Source: JAIVJZ01 sp036386515 (lineage in GTDB: Bacteria > Acidobacteriota > Blastocatellia > Pyrinomonadales > Pyrinomonadaceae). From it: a stretch of DNA of 64,000 nucleotides. Both the position numbers and the translations under genes were made by a program. The notes under the pieces are model-generated. The model searched no databases. It was not told the origin of the DNA and saw only the letters and a list, made by a program, of their open reading frames with translations. Below are positions 18,863 through 27,975 of this stretch, in pieces. The stretch lies in contig DASVVO010000089.1 of the NCBI GenBank assembly GCA_036386515.1, positions 124,001 through 188,000 of the forward strand. Reading direction: 5' to 3'. The first letter of the stretch is position 1; each line of letters opens with the position of its first letter.

Positions 18863-19336
18863 TCAGGAATCACCGTGGCCTTCGAGGAGGTGCCGGTCGA
18901 GCATCGCCGCGATCCGGTCGAGCCGGGCATCCGTCTCAGCCCCGCGCGCGTTCGTCTCGGCTATTCTTTCGCCCGTGCGCGCGCCCATCTCCGCGATCTG
19001 TGCGTTCGTCTTAGCTATACTTTCTTCGGCGCGCGCCTGCGACGCGGCGATCATTTCGTCGGCGCGCGCTTGCGAGGCGGCGATCATTTCGTCAGTACGC
19101 GCCCGCGACGCGGCGATTCTTTCTTCGGTGTGCGCCTGTGACGCTGCAATCCTCTCGTCAGTGCGCGCCTGCGTCTCCGCCAGACGCTCAAAGCTGCTCG
19201 TCACGATCTGGATGAACTCACTCTGAGTCTCCGCTTGTAGCTGCACGATCCGATTCGTCTCCGCGATCTGAGCCTCAAGATTAGCCTGGCTCTGTAAAAG
19301 AAACTCTATCGCACGTTCCATCTCTTCGCCGGTCAT
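18863..19336 (-). CDS. Coiled-coil protein with 11-residue repeats
   Basis: A 157-residue highly charged helical protein. From about residue 57 it repeats an 11-residue unit: ARTDERIAASQ, AHTEERIAASR, ARTDEMIAASQ, ARADEMIAASQ, ARAEESIAKTN. The hendecad spacing suggests a right-handed or straight coiled coil, as in membrane-contacting or methyl-accepting-like helical rods. No signal peptide or membrane segment is seen. The DNA repeats with a 33-nt period between about 18990 and 19170, suggesting growth by slippage. No function can be assigned. Confidence 0.75.
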   Translation of the reverse strand: MTGEEMERAIEFLLQSQANLEAQIAETNRIVQLQAETQSEFIQIVTSSFERLAETQARTDERIAASQAHTEERIAASRARTDEMIAASQARADEMIAASQARAEESIAKTNAQIAEMGARTGERIAETNARGAETDARLDRIAAMLDRHLLEGHGDS

Positions 19337-19389
19337 AGTTTGTTACCTCTCTTTAACACACACATGCTGGCGTCTCCTGCGGTGAGCGA

Positions 19390-21060
19390 TTATTGCGCGT
19401 CGAGCATCGGGATGTTGATGCCTTTGGTGCGGGCGGTCTCTTCGGCTTCGTCGTAGCCCGCATCGACGTGGCGGGCGACGCCGAGGCCGGGGTCGTTGGT
19501 GAGCACGCGGTTGAGGCGGCGGGCGGCTTCCGGCGTGCCGTCGGCGACCGAGACTTGACCGGCGTGGAGCGAATAGCCGATGCCGACGCCGCCGCCGTGA
19601 TGGAACGAGACCCACGATGCGCCGCTCGCCGTGTTCAGGAGCGCGTTCAGGATCGGCCAGTCGGCCACGGCGTCGGAGCCGTCGCGCATGGCTTCGGTCT
19701 CGCGGTAGGGCGAGGCGACCGATCCCGTGTCGAGATGGTCGCGGCCGATGGCGACCGGGGCTTTGAGGTCGCCGCGACGCACGAGTTCGTTGATAGCCTC
19801 GCCCATCTCCGCGCGCTCGCCGTAGCCGAGCCAGCAGATGCGCGCCGGGAGTCCTTGAAATTGCACGCGCTCGCGTGCGAGGCGCAGCCAGCGGTTGAGG
19901 GTCGAGTCGGCGGGAAAGAGTTCGAGGGCGAGGTCGTCGGTGCGGCGAATATCTTCGCGGTCGCCGGAGAGAGCCACCCAGCGAAACGGCCCCTTGCCTT
20001 CGCAGAACAGCGGGCGAATGTATTCGGGCACGAAGCCGGGAATCTCGAAGGCGTCGCGGCACCCGGCGTCGAAAGCGAACTTGCGGATGTTGTTGCCGTA
20101 GTCGAAGGCGACCGCGCCGCCGCGTTTGAGCGCGAGCATGGCTTCGACGTGCCGCGCCATCGATTCGGTCGAGCGCGCCACGTAGGCGTCCGCGTCCGCC
20201 AGTCGCAATTCTTCGGCCGCCGCCAGGCTGAGTCCGGCGGGCACGTAGCCGCCGAGCGGGTCGTGCGCGCTCGTCTGATCCGTGACGGCATCGACGACGA
20301 CGCCGCGCCTGACGATCTCCGGCAACACCTCCGCGCAGTTGCCGACGAGTCCGACGGAGACGGCGCGCCCCTGCTCGCGCGCGTCTTCGCAAATTCGCAG
20401 GGCGTCGTCGAGCGTGAGCGCGAGACGGTCGCAGTAGCCGGTCTGGACGCGGCGTTCGATGCGCGCCTGATCCACGTCTACGCCGAGGAACACGGCGCCG
20501 TTCATCGTCGCGGCCAGCGGCTGCGCGCCGCCCATGCCGCCCATGCCGCCGGAGACGACGAGACGCCCCGTGAGCGTGCCGCCGAAATGTTTGTCGGCCA
20601 TCGCCGCGAAGGTCTCGAACGTGCCCTGCACGATCCCTTGCGTGCCGATGTAAATCCAACTGCCCGCCGTCATCTGCCCGTACATCATCAGGCCGCGCCG
20701 TTCGAGTTCGTTGAAGTGCCCCCAGTTAGCCCACGCGCCGACGAGGTTCGAGTTGGCGATCAAAACGCGCGGCGCATACTCGTGCGTGCGAAAGACGGCG
20801 ACGGGTTTGCCGGACTGGACGAGCAGCGTCTCGTCGTTTTCCAGACCCTGCAACTCGCGCACGATGGCATCGAAGGCCGCCCAGTTGCGCGCCGCGCGCC
20901 CCGTGCCGCCGTAGACGACAAGGTCGTCCGGCCGCTCGGCGACTTCCGCGTCGAGGTTGTTCATCAGGCAGCGCAGAGCCGCCTCCTGATGCCAACCCTT
21001 GCAATTCAACTGCGCGCCGCGCGGCGCGCTCACCTGTCTCGAACCGTTCATCATCACCAC
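19390..21060 (-). CDS. hutU: Urocanate hydratase
   Basis: Second step of histidine degradation: urocanate to imidazolonepropionate, using tightly bound NAD. The 556-residue length is normal. Family blocks include YGGTGRAARNW, GQMTAGSWIYIGTQGI, GGMGGMGGAQPLAATMNGA and SWVSFHHGGGVGIGYSLHAGQ. The GTG at 21060 is chosen, since AAGGG lies 6 nt before it; ATG codons at 21054 and 21051 are alternatives. hutH is about 4.3 kb away on the same strand, with four unrelated genes between; hutI and hutG/F are not in the window. Confidence 0.96.
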   Translation of the reverse strand: MVMMNGSRQVSAPRGAQLNCKGWHQEAALRCLMNNLDAEVAERPDDLVVYGGTGRAARNWAAFDAIVRELQGLENDETLLVQSGKPVAVFRTHEYAPRVLIANSNLVGAWANWGHFNELERRGLMMYGQMTAGSWIYIGTQGIVQGTFETFAAMADKHFGGTLTGRLVVSGGMGGMGGAQPLAATMNGAVFLGVDVDQARIERRVQTGYCDRLALTLDDALRICEDAREQGRAVSVGLVGNCAEVLPEIVRRGVVVDAVTDQTSAHDPLGGYVPAGLSLAAAEELRLADADAYVARSTESMARHVEAMLALKRGGAVAFDYGNNIRKFAFDAGCRDAFEIPGFVPEYIRPLFCEGKGPFRWVALSGDREDIRRTDDLALELFPADSTLNRWLRLARERVQFQGLPARICWLGYGERAEMGEAINELVRRGDLKAPVAIGRDHLDTGSVASPYRETEAMRDGSDAVADWPILNALLNTASGASWVSFHHGGGVGIGYSLHAGQVSVADGTPEAARRLNRVLTNDPGLGVARHVDAGYDEAEETARTKGINIPMLDAQ

Positions 21061-21222
21061 TCACAACCCTTGCGCGCCCGGACGCCCGAGCTTTGCGCCT
21101 CCGGCGCGAACTCTATTGCTCGCCGGAGGCGCAAAGTGAAGCCGTAAGAGGCGCGAAGAAAATCCGGCAACGCGCTCCGGGCTGCCGCACGGCACGCGCG
21201 CGAGAGACAACCGGCGTGCGCC

Positions 21223-21528
21223 TTACTCGTTCTTGAAACTCCGCACGAAGTTGTCGAACCAGCCGCCGCTTTGCCGCGACATCTCTTCGAGTTCGCCCTG
21301 GTCGAGCCAGATGCCGCCGCACTGCTCGCAGCGGTCGATGACGACCGACCCGCGCGCCTCTTCGATGAGCACGCCGTGTCCGAGCGGGCACTGCCGCCCC
21401 GCCGCTTGCCCGCGCGCCGCCGCTTCGGCCGCCGCGTCCTGCCGCATCTTGTCCAACAACTCGCGCTCCTTGCGCCGGAAATAATCCTCTTCGAGCGCCT
21501 TGCGCCGTTCGTCGAAAATCTCTGACAT
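21223..21528 (-). CDS. zf-TFIIB domain small protein
   Basis: A 101-residue protein. The N-terminal half is a charged helix (ERRKALEEDYFRRKERELLDKMR); the C-terminal half is a zinc ribbon of the zf-TFIIB type ending CEQCGGIWLDQGELEEM. The first knuckle reads CPLGHG, so His may replace the second Cys. Start ATG 21528 has GGAGAG about 7 nt upstream. Such proteins are common and of unknown function; a nucleic-acid or protein-binding role is inferred. Confidence 0.85.
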   Translation of the reverse strand: MSEIFDERRKALEEDYFRRKERELLDKMRQDAAAEAAARGQAAGRQCPLGHGVLIEEARGSVVIDRCEQCGGIWLDQGELEEMSRQSGGWFDNFVRSFKNE

Positions 21529-21614
21529 GATTCGTCTCTCCTCTGTAGATGGATCGCGCCGCGCGCGTGAAACTTTGAACGCCATTGTAATAGCAGATCA
21601 CGGCGGTTGCACGC

Positions 21615-21688
21615 CACTCTCTCGCCTGCTTCGCTCACGCACTGTCTCGCCTGCTTCGCTCGCACTCTCTCTCGCTTGCTTCGCTCAA
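21615..21688. repeat. Short tandem repeat, three copies of about 25 bp
   Basis: Three consecutive copies of CACTCTCTCGCCTGCTTCGC-type sequence lie at 21615-21639, 21640-21662 and 21663-21688, in the gap between divergent genes. They carry no gene and may reflect slippage. Confidence 0.75.
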
Positions 21689-21761
21689 GGCGAGCGCATA
21701 TGCTGTGTCTCCCCGTTCGCTTTTTCAAATCGCGCCAGAATTTTCCGGGAGACTTCCGCAC

Positions 21762-22544
21762 ATGGCACTCAGCCCGCGCGCACGCGTCCTGCTTCTATCG
21801 GCGTCAATTCTGTTGGGATTGACCGCGCTCGTCTGGTATCTCAGCAGCAAGCCGCGCTCGACGCCCGTCACGCCCATCTCTCAACCGTCCGCCGCGACGG
21901 GCGAACCGACCCCCACATCGAACGACGCCGCTGCCACCGCCGCCGCAACGTCTCCCACGCCGACGACGACCGGGAACGCGCCGACGCCCGACGCTTCTCC
22001 GTCCGCGCCCGACGCTTCTCCGTCAATGACGCCGTCGCCCCCGGCGCACAGCACGCCGCCCGCGTCGCCCGCGCCGACCGTTCAGGCCGATGCGGGCGCG
22101 TCGAGTTCCGGCGCGAGCCTGACGATCCCGGTCGCGGGCGTCCGTCCCGAACAACTGCAAGACACCTACACCCAGTCGCGCAGCGAAGGGCGCACGCACA
22201 ACGCCATAGACATCATGGCCGCGCGCAACACGCCCGTCGTCGCCGCCGCCGACGGGCAGGTCATCAAACTCTTCCAGAGCGAGCGCGGCGGCATCACCCT
22301 CTACCAACTCGGCACGGACAACCGCACCGTCTACTACTACGCGCACCTCGAACGCTACGCCGATGGCCTCGCCGAAAATCGCTTCATGCGTCGCGGCGAA
22401 CTCCTCGGCTACGTCGGCGACAGCGGCAACGCCGGGCGAGATAATTGCCACCTCCATTTCTCCATCTGGCTCGTCACCGACCCCAAACGCTTCTGGGACG
22501 GCGAGAACCTCAACCCCTACCCGTTGCTGACGAAAAAGGGATGA
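21762..22544 (+). CDS. M23-family peptidase (LytM-type), membrane-anchored
   Basis: A 260-residue protein with one N-terminal membrane segment (about 10-27), a long Pro/Thr/Ala/Ser linker (to about 125), and a C-terminal M23 metalloendopeptidase or LytM domain. Zinc motifs are THNAIDI (HxxxD) and HLHFSIW (HxH). It would cut, or help amidases cut, peptidoglycan cross-links outside the membrane. GGAG lies 10 nt before ATG 21762. The last codons and the stop (KKG-TGA) come from the left arm of the heptad repeat that follows. Confidence 0.88.
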   Translation: MALSPRARVLLLSASILLGLTALVWYLSSKPRSTPVTPISQPSAATGEPTPTSNDAAATAAATSPTPTTTGNAPTPDASPSAPDASPSMTPSPPAHSTPPASPAPTVQADAGASSSGASLTIPVAGVRPEQLQDTYTQSRSEGRTHNAIDIMAARNTPVVAAADGQVIKLFQSERGGITLYQLGTDNRTVYYYAHLERYADGLAENRFMRRGELLGYVGDSGNAGRDNCHLHFSIWLVTDPKRFWDGENLNPYPLLTKKG

Positions 22545-22629
22545 GGGCGGAGGGATGAGGGATGAATAAGAAAAGCACTCAATCTCTTGAATGCTTCCTT
22601 TCATCCCTCATCCCTCCGCCCTCATCCCT
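22536..22629. repeat. Heptad inverted repeat, GGGATGA family
   Basis: The left arm (22536-22566) is identical to that at 293-323 and contains the stop codon of the M23 peptidase. The right arm (22600-22629) is its inverse. The centre shows AAGCACTCAA against TTGAATGCTT. A single extra CATCCCTCC follows at about 22640. Confidence 0.9.
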
Positions 22630-22839
22630 CGTTCCTTTTTCATCCCTCCGGCGTCCGTTTATGGTGCGAGCGTGGGCGTGGGCGCGGCGCGGGAAACGCG
22701 AAAAGGCGGGGATTATGCGGCGGGCGGCGGTGGGAACAGGTGTTGCTAATGGATGTGGGGATGCGCCGGAGTCGTGCGAACGCGTGAGCGCGTGCGCGGT
22801 GGGCGCGCTGAAAGTTTTCTTAGAGGAGCTAAAGCCAGT

Positions 22840-24282
22840 ATGAAAAGAGTGTGGCGTGTGGCGGGCGGCATGATGTGCCTGTTCGCCCTGTTCATTTTCG
22901 CCGGTTGTCAGGCCGCGCCGGTGTCGAACGGCAATACGAGCGCGGTCGCGACGCCGTCGCCCGTTGCCAGCGCGACGCCCACGACGGGTAACGCGGGCGC
23001 AAACAATCTGCCCGTGACGCTGCCCGTGCTCGACGCCATGTTCGCCGAAGAGAAGTTCGCGGCCGACCTGAAATCGGAACTGCAACTGACGGACGAGCAG
23101 ATCGAGCGTCTGCGCAAGGTGGCACGCGAGGAGACGGGGAATTTGCGCGAGAGCGAGACGGGCGACCACGGCGGCACGACCACGGCCGCCACGGCGCGCG
23201 CCGCCGAACAGATCAAAAGCGTGCTCGGCGACGAGCGTGCGGCGCGCTTCTCCCAGTTTGTGAGCGCGCGCTGGGCGGGCGGTGAAAACGGGACGGCCGG
23301 TGCGGCGAGCGGCGGCAACCAGCCGAACGCCGTGCCCACCGACACGCGCATCGTCGTCAACGCGCCCGCCTATCGCATGGACGTGTTCGAGAACGGCCAA
23401 CTCGTCAAGACTTACAAGATCGGCATCGGCTACCCGGAGTTCCCGCTGCCGACCGGCCTGCGCCGCGCCAACACGATCATCTTCAACCCGACGTGGACGC
23501 CGCCCGACGAACCCTGGGTCGAGTCGCCGACGAGCAAGGTTAAGGTCGGTGAGAAAGTGGATGCGGGCAGCCCTCTGAACCCGCTCGGCCTCGTCAAAAT
23601 TCCCATCGGCTCGCCCTCGCTCATTCATGGCGGCAAGTCGCCCGCCAAGCTCGGCGGCTTCGCGTCGCACGGTTGCGTCGGCCTGACCAATCCGCAGGTG
23701 CAGGACGTGGCGCGCATGATGGCGAAGATCGGCGGCGCGCAGTTGACCGACGAAGACGTGACGACCTACGCGAAGAATCGCAAGGAGACGAAGGAACTCA
23801 AACTCGACCGGCCCGTGCCCGTCGAACTCCGCTATGAAACCATCGTCGTCGAGGACGGCAAGCTCTACATCTACCGCGACGTGTACGACCGCGACACGAA
23901 CACGGAGGCGAACCTGCGCGCCGTGCTGCAAGCCAACGGCGTCTCGTTCGACAGTTTGAGCGAGACGGAGCGCGCCCAGGTGCTCGACGCGCTCCGGCAG
24001 ATGGCGCGCGATGCCAAGGGCAATCCGGCCGACGGCGCGCCGGAGGCTTCCGCGAGCGCGTCGCCCGAAGCGAATAATAAGAACGCCAACAGCAATACAA
24101 ACAAGAATGCGAACAAGAAGACCGACACCGAGAACGCGAAGGTGACGCGCACGGTCAAGGGGCAGAAGGAGATCGTCATCGAACTCGCCGCGCTGCGCGG
24201 CAAAGGCTACCCCGCGCCCGTCGCTCTGGACACGGGCGGCGCGACGAAAGACGCGGGCGCGAAAAAAGGGAAGCGCAGTTAA
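22840..24282 (+). CDS. L,D-transpeptidase (YkuD) lipoprotein
   Basis: A 480-residue envelope protein that would form 3-3 cross-links or attach proteins to peptidoglycan. A lipobox ends in IFAGC (Cys about residue 24). A short Spy-like helical region (LTDEQIERLRKVA) comes next, then the YkuD domain (about 165-300) with LIHGGK and SHGCVGLTN holding the catalytic Cys. The usual Arg after C-V/I is Gly here. The C-terminus has an Asn/Lys-rich linker (NNKNANSNTNKNANKK). GAGGAG lies upstream of ATG 22840. It converges on the hydrolase gene with a 5-bp gap. Confidence 0.9.
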   Translation: MKRVWRVAGGMMCLFALFIFAGCQAAPVSNGNTSAVATPSPVASATPTTGNAGANNLPVTLPVLDAMFAEEKFAADLKSELQLTDEQIERLRKVAREETGNLRESETGDHGGTTTAATARAAEQIKSVLGDERAARFSQFVSARWAGGENGTAGAASGGNQPNAVPTDTRIVVNAPAYRMDVFENGQLVKTYKIGIGYPEFPLPTGLRRANTIIFNPTWTPPDEPWVESPTSKVKVGEKVDAGSPLNPLGLVKIPIGSPSLIHGGKSPAKLGGFASHGCVGLTNPQVQDVARMMAKIGGAQLTDEDVTTYAKNRKETKELKLDRPVPVELRYETIVVEDGKLYIYRDVYDRDTNTEANLRAVLQANGVSFDSLSETERAQVLDALRQMARDAKGNPADGAPEASASASPEANNKNANSNTNKNANKKTDTENAKVTRTVKGQKEIVIELAALRGKGYPAPVALDTGGATKDAGAKKGKRS

Positions 24283-24287
24283 AGTCT

Positions 24288-25211
24288 CTAACGCGGCTTC
24301 GCTTCGCAGGATGAGTTAATAAACGCGCGCAACGCTTCGTAATAAGGCGCGCCGCCAATGTCACTCGTGAGATTGTGCGGCGCGCCTTCGACTTCGTAGA
24401 ACTGTTTGGGCGCGCGCGCCGCGTCGAAGAGGCGACGGCCGAGGCGGTAGGGGACGATCTCGTCGGCCTGGCTGTGGATGAAAAGTTTCGGGCACGTCAC
24501 CGAAGCGATCTTCGAGAGCGAGTCCATCTTCGTGCGGATCACGAAGCGCGGCACGAACGGCAAGACCTCCCCGGCCATGTCGGCCACCGAAGTGAAACTC
24601 GATTGCACGATGAGGCCGCACGCTTCCACCTGCGTCGCCAACTCGATCGCCACCGCGCCGCCGAGCGATTTGCCGAAGATGACTATTTGAGCGGGCGGGG
24701 TAGCACGCGTCGTCGTCAGGTGCTCCCAGGCGGCGCGCGCATCCAGATAGAGACCCCCTTCAGAGGGGCGGCCTTCGCTCTTGCCGTAGCCGCGATAATC
24801 TATGATCAGAATATTGACGGGCAGGCCGACGAGTTCGTTGAGGAAGTCGTAGCGGTGCGAGATGTTGCCGCCGTTGCCGTGCAGGTAGAGCAAAGTGGTG
24901 CGCGCCTCGACCGGCGCAAGCGCGCCCCCGGCGCGCCCGATGCGCGGCGTGCAATACCAGCCGTGCAGGCGCACGCCGTCGGCCGCCGTGAGTTGCACGT
25001 CTTCGACCTGCGCGACGATCTGGCCTTCGCGTGCGCGGGGCGGTTCACGCTTCCAAGCCCCTTCCGGATACTTCGACGGGAAGTAGATGAAACTGTCCTC
25101 GAACAACATGACATACCCCAACAGGCACGCGCCGAGCACCACGCAGATGCGCGCGATGCGCCACCCGAAATTTTTGTTAGCCCAGAAATTGACGACGAAC
25201 TTCTTCAACAT
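24288..25211 (-). CDS. Alpha/beta hydrolase, membrane-anchored (BEM46-like)
   Basis: A 307-residue Ser hydrolase. One N-terminal membrane segment (IARICVVLGACLLGYVMLF) is followed by the hydrolase fold: LLYLHGNGGN oxyanion region, nucleophile in GKSLGG, acid in HSQADEIVP and His in GAPHNL. The family resembles BEM46/YfhR-type membrane hydrolases of unknown substrate. ATG 25211 is chosen since the upstream frame gives only a basic tail. The active site should face the periplasm, or the cytoplasm if the anchor inverts. Confidence 0.85.
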   Translation of the reverse strand: MLKKFVVNFWANKNFGWRIARICVVLGACLLGYVMLFEDSFIYFPSKYPEGAWKREPPRAREGQIVAQVEDVQLTAADGVRLHGWYCTPRIGRAGGALAPVEARTTLLYLHGNGGNISHRYDFLNELVGLPVNILIIDYRGYGKSEGRPSEGGLYLDARAAWEHLTTTRATPPAQIVIFGKSLGGAVAIELATQVEACGLIVQSSFTSVADMAGEVLPFVPRFVIRTKMDSLSKIASVTCPKLFIHSQADEIVPYRLGRRLFDAARAPKQFYEVEGAPHNLTSDIGGAPYYEALRAFINSSCEAKPR

Positions 25212-25349
25212 GCGTTTCCCGCCCCGCGGCCGCACGAGATGCTTAAACGCCGGCGACGCCGAGAGTTGAAATCTTTCTGTGCGCCTCCGGCGTGAGAATG
25301 TCTTCTCGCGCAAGGCGCGGAGGAAAGCGCGAGTCTCTAAACGGTAACT

Positions 25350-26849
25350 TTAAAAATCAAACTCGCCCCGGCGGACGGCGGCGGCGAGGCGTTCGATGTC
25401 GGGCGAGAGGGCGCGGTCGTGCGTGAGGCGCGGGGCGTGGGCGCGGACGACTTCATAGGCGCGGCGGACGCCGAGGCCGGGTTTGAGCGGCGCGCGATAT
25501 TCCAGTCCTTCGGCGGCGGCGAGCAGTTCGATGGCGAGCACGTATTCGGCGTTCGCCACCATGGCGCGGAGTTTCAAGGCCGCCGTCATGCCCATCGAGA
25601 CGTGATCCTCTTTGCCGGCGGAGGTCGGCAGGTTGTCGGTCGTCGCCGGGTGCGCGAGCACCTTCATCTCGTTCAAGAGCGCGACGGCCGCGACGTGCGC
25701 GATCATGAAACCGGAAGACGTGCCGGGGTGCGCCGTGAGAAACGGGGGCAAGCCCTCGTTCATGTCGGGGTTGATGAGCCGTTCGATGCGTCGCTCGCTG
25801 ATGTTCATCAAGTGCGTGAGCGCGATCCCCGCGTAGTCGAACTGGAGGGCGAGCGGCGCGCCGTGAAAGTTTCCGCCGGAGATGAGTTCGTCTGTGTCCG
25901 CGAAGACGAGCGGGTTGTCGGTGGCCGCGCCCGTCTCGATCTCGACTGTGGCGCGCGCGTGGCGGAAACAGTCGCGCGCCGCGCCGTGGACTTGCGGCAT
26001 GCAGCGCAGGGAATAAGCGTCCTGCACGCGCGGGTCGTTCTCCAGGTGCGACTCCCTGATCTCGCTCTCGCTGAGCAGCGCGCGCAGGTGCGCGGCTGCT
26101 TCCGTCTGGCCGGGATGGGGGCGCGCATCGTGGAGGCGCGCGTCGAAGGCGGCGGGCGTGCCGCGCAGGGCTTCGAGCGACATCGCGCCCGCCACGTCCG
26201 ACGCGCGCGCCAGTTGCCCGGCGCGCAGGAGCGCGAGCGCGCCGACGGCCGTCATCGCCTGCGTGCCGTTCAGCAGCGCGAGACCTTCTTTCGCTTCCAA
26301 CTCGATGGGACGGATGCCGGCGCGCGCGAGAGCTTCCGCGCTCGCCATGCGCTCGCCTTCGTAGACGGATTCGCCCTCGCCGATCACTGCGAGCGCGAGG
26401 TGCGCGAGCGGCGCGAGGTCGCCGCTCGCGCCCACCGAACCCTTCTCCGGCACGACGGGCACGACGTTGCGCTCCAACATCTCGATCAAAGTTTCGACCA
26501 CCGACGGGCGCGCGCCGCTGTAGCCGAGCGCGAGGACGTTGGCGCGCAGGAGCATCATCGCGCGCGTCTCTTCGGCCGCGAGCGGCGCGCCCACGCCGCA
26601 CGAATGGCTCCGCACGAGGTTCAACTGCAACTCGCGCAACTCCTCGCGCGGGATCGAATAATCCGACAACTTCCCGAAGCCCGTGTTGACGCCGTAAACC
26701 ACGCGCCCCTCCGCCACGATGCGCTCGACCACAGCCCGCGACGCCGCGACGCGCACGCGCGCCTCCGCCCCGAGCCGCACCCGCTCCGTCCCGCGTCCGA
26801 CCAATGCGATCTGTTCGAGCGACAACGATTGTCCGTTCAATTCAATCAT
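25350..26849 (-). CDS. hutH: Histidine ammonia-lyase
   Basis: First step of histidine degradation: histidine to urocanate and ammonia. The Ala-Ser-Gly triad that cyclises to the MIO cofactor is in GSVGASGDLAPLAH. Other family blocks are YGVNTGFGKLSD and NLVRSHSCGVG. The 499-residue length is normal. ATG 26849 is preferred; the upstream frame runs into the repeat. No clear Shine-Dalgarno is seen, and the heptad repeat ends 11 bp before the start. It is on the same strand as hutU, but four other genes lie between. Confidence 0.96.
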   Translation of the reverse strand: MIELNGQSLSLEQIALVGRGTERVRLGAEARVRVAASRAVVERIVAEGRVVYGVNTGFGKLSDYSIPREELRELQLNLVRSHSCGVGAPLAAEETRAMMLLRANVLALGYSGARPSVVETLIEMLERNVVPVVPEKGSVGASGDLAPLAHLALAVIGEGESVYEGERMASAEALARAGIRPIELEAKEGLALLNGTQAMTAVGALALLRAGQLARASDVAGAMSLEALRGTPAAFDARLHDARPHPGQTEAAAHLRALLSESEIRESHLENDPRVQDAYSLRCMPQVHGAARDCFRHARATVEIETGAATDNPLVFADTDELISGGNFHGAPLALQFDYAGIALTHLMNISERRIERLINPDMNEGLPPFLTAHPGTSSGFMIAHVAAVALLNEMKVLAHPATTDNLPTSAGKEDHVSMGMTAALKLRAMVANAEYVLAIELLAAAEGLEYRAPLKPGLGVRRAYEVVRAHAPRLTHDRALSPDIERLAAAVRRGEFDF

Positions 26850-26860
26850 AGGGAAAAGCC

Positions 26861-26942
26861 GTGACAGGCGACGGGTGACGGGTGACAAGTTAAAACAAAG
26901 AGCTTGTCTCCAACTTGTCACCTGTCACCCGTCACCCGTCAC
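26861..26942. repeat. Heptad inverted repeat, GTGACAG family
   Basis: Left arm GTGACAG-GCGACGG-GTGACGG-GTGACAA ends in GTTAAAA; the right arm from about 26912 is the inverse. It fills the gap between the DUF2270 stop (4 bp away) and the hutH start (11 bp away). Confidence 0.9.
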
Positions 26943-26946
26943 TCCT

Positions 26947-27975
26947 TCATGTGAGTGTTTCTTCCGCGACCGGCTCGTGGTCTGGGTGTTGGAGTTCGCC
27001 GGTGTCGGGTCGTTTCCATTCGCCGGAGAGCGCGCCGGAGAGCGCGCCGGTGTGGCCGGGGCGCGTGGTGCGCGTGCGCTGGCGCGCGCGCCTGGTGCGG
27101 CGTTCGGTCACGCGGCGTTGCTTGGTGGCGCGCGAGAGGGTCGTCGTCACGCTGCGGATCGGGTGGAAGGGGAATTCGTGATCCGGCAGCACCTCGCCCG
27201 TCGCCTGTTTCAGGCGCACCGTGGCGAAGGCGAAGATAAACACCACGAGGTTGAAGACGATGCCGAACAGCAGCATGATCTCGCCGGAGAGCGAACCGAT
27301 CCCGGCGCGCCCGACGAACATCTCGAAGCCGCGCGCGGGAAACGGGTGCAGGTAAACTTTCAGATTCCAACTCACGGCCAGCAGGATGAAAATCCAGAGG
27401 TAGTTGCGGCGCAGGCGACGCCCGACCGCTTCCCATTCGCTGATGGTGAAGTGCGGCGTGCGCATGTCGGCCGCGAGGTGCTCCGCCCATTCCTGATCCG
27501 GGGTCGCGCTCGGCGAGAGCAGTTGCGCGAAGTAGCCGGTTTCAAGCACGCGCACGCGGCTCGCCCAGATTTCGTAGTAGCGATAACGGCGCGCCTCCAT
27601 GAAGAGGAAGAAGGCGACGAGCAGCGAATTGATCGGGATCACGAAGTGCGGGTTCTCGGAAGAACTGAAGGCGAAAGAGAGCGTCGCGCCCGCCGTCAGG
27701 ACAGCCCAGTTGGTGGTCGTATCGAGGCGGTTGCGCCAGGTGTTCGAGCGTTGCACTTCGCCGCGATAGAAATGCACCATCGCCGTGTTGAATTCGGCGG
27801 ACGACAATTTGCGGCCGAGCAGCGTGATGGAGTCGGGAGATTTGTCGGCGGCGGCGGAAGCGGTGGGGGCGGTCTCTTTCGTTTGCGTGACGGGGGGACG
27901 AAAGCCGCCGGTGTGTTGGCGTTCGCCGCCGGAGAGTGAGCCGGTCGGTGTTCTGGGACGCATCTCAGGTTTCAT
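26947..27975 (-). CDS. DUF2270 integral membrane protein
   Basis: A 342-residue protein matching DUF2270 by FNTAMVHFYRGEVQRSNTWR and LDTTTNWAVLTAGATLSFAF. Four hydrophobic segments occur in two pairs (about 107-150 and 210-275), separated by a cytoplasmic-looking block. The first 60 residues and the last 70 are Arg/Thr/Gly-rich and low complexity. ATG 27975 overlaps the upstream glycosylase stop by 11 nt; ATG 27963 is an alternative. Function is unknown. Confidence 0.82.
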   Translation of the reverse strand: MKPEMRPRTPTGSLSGGERQHTGGFRPPVTQTKETAPTASAAADKSPDSITLLGRKLSSAEFNTAMVHFYRGEVQRSNTWRNRLDTTTNWAVLTAGATLSFAFSSSENPHFVIPINSLLVAFFLFMEARRYRYYEIWASRVRVLETGYFAQLLSPSATPDQEWAEHLAADMRTPHFTISEWEAVGRRLRRNYLWIFILLAVSWNLKVYLHPFPARGFEMFVGRAGIGSLSGEIMLLFGIVFNLVVFIFAFATVRLKQATGEVLPDHEFPFHPIRSVTTTLSRATKQRRVTERRTRRARQRTRTTRPGHTGALSGALSGEWKRPDTGELQHPDHEPVAEETLT

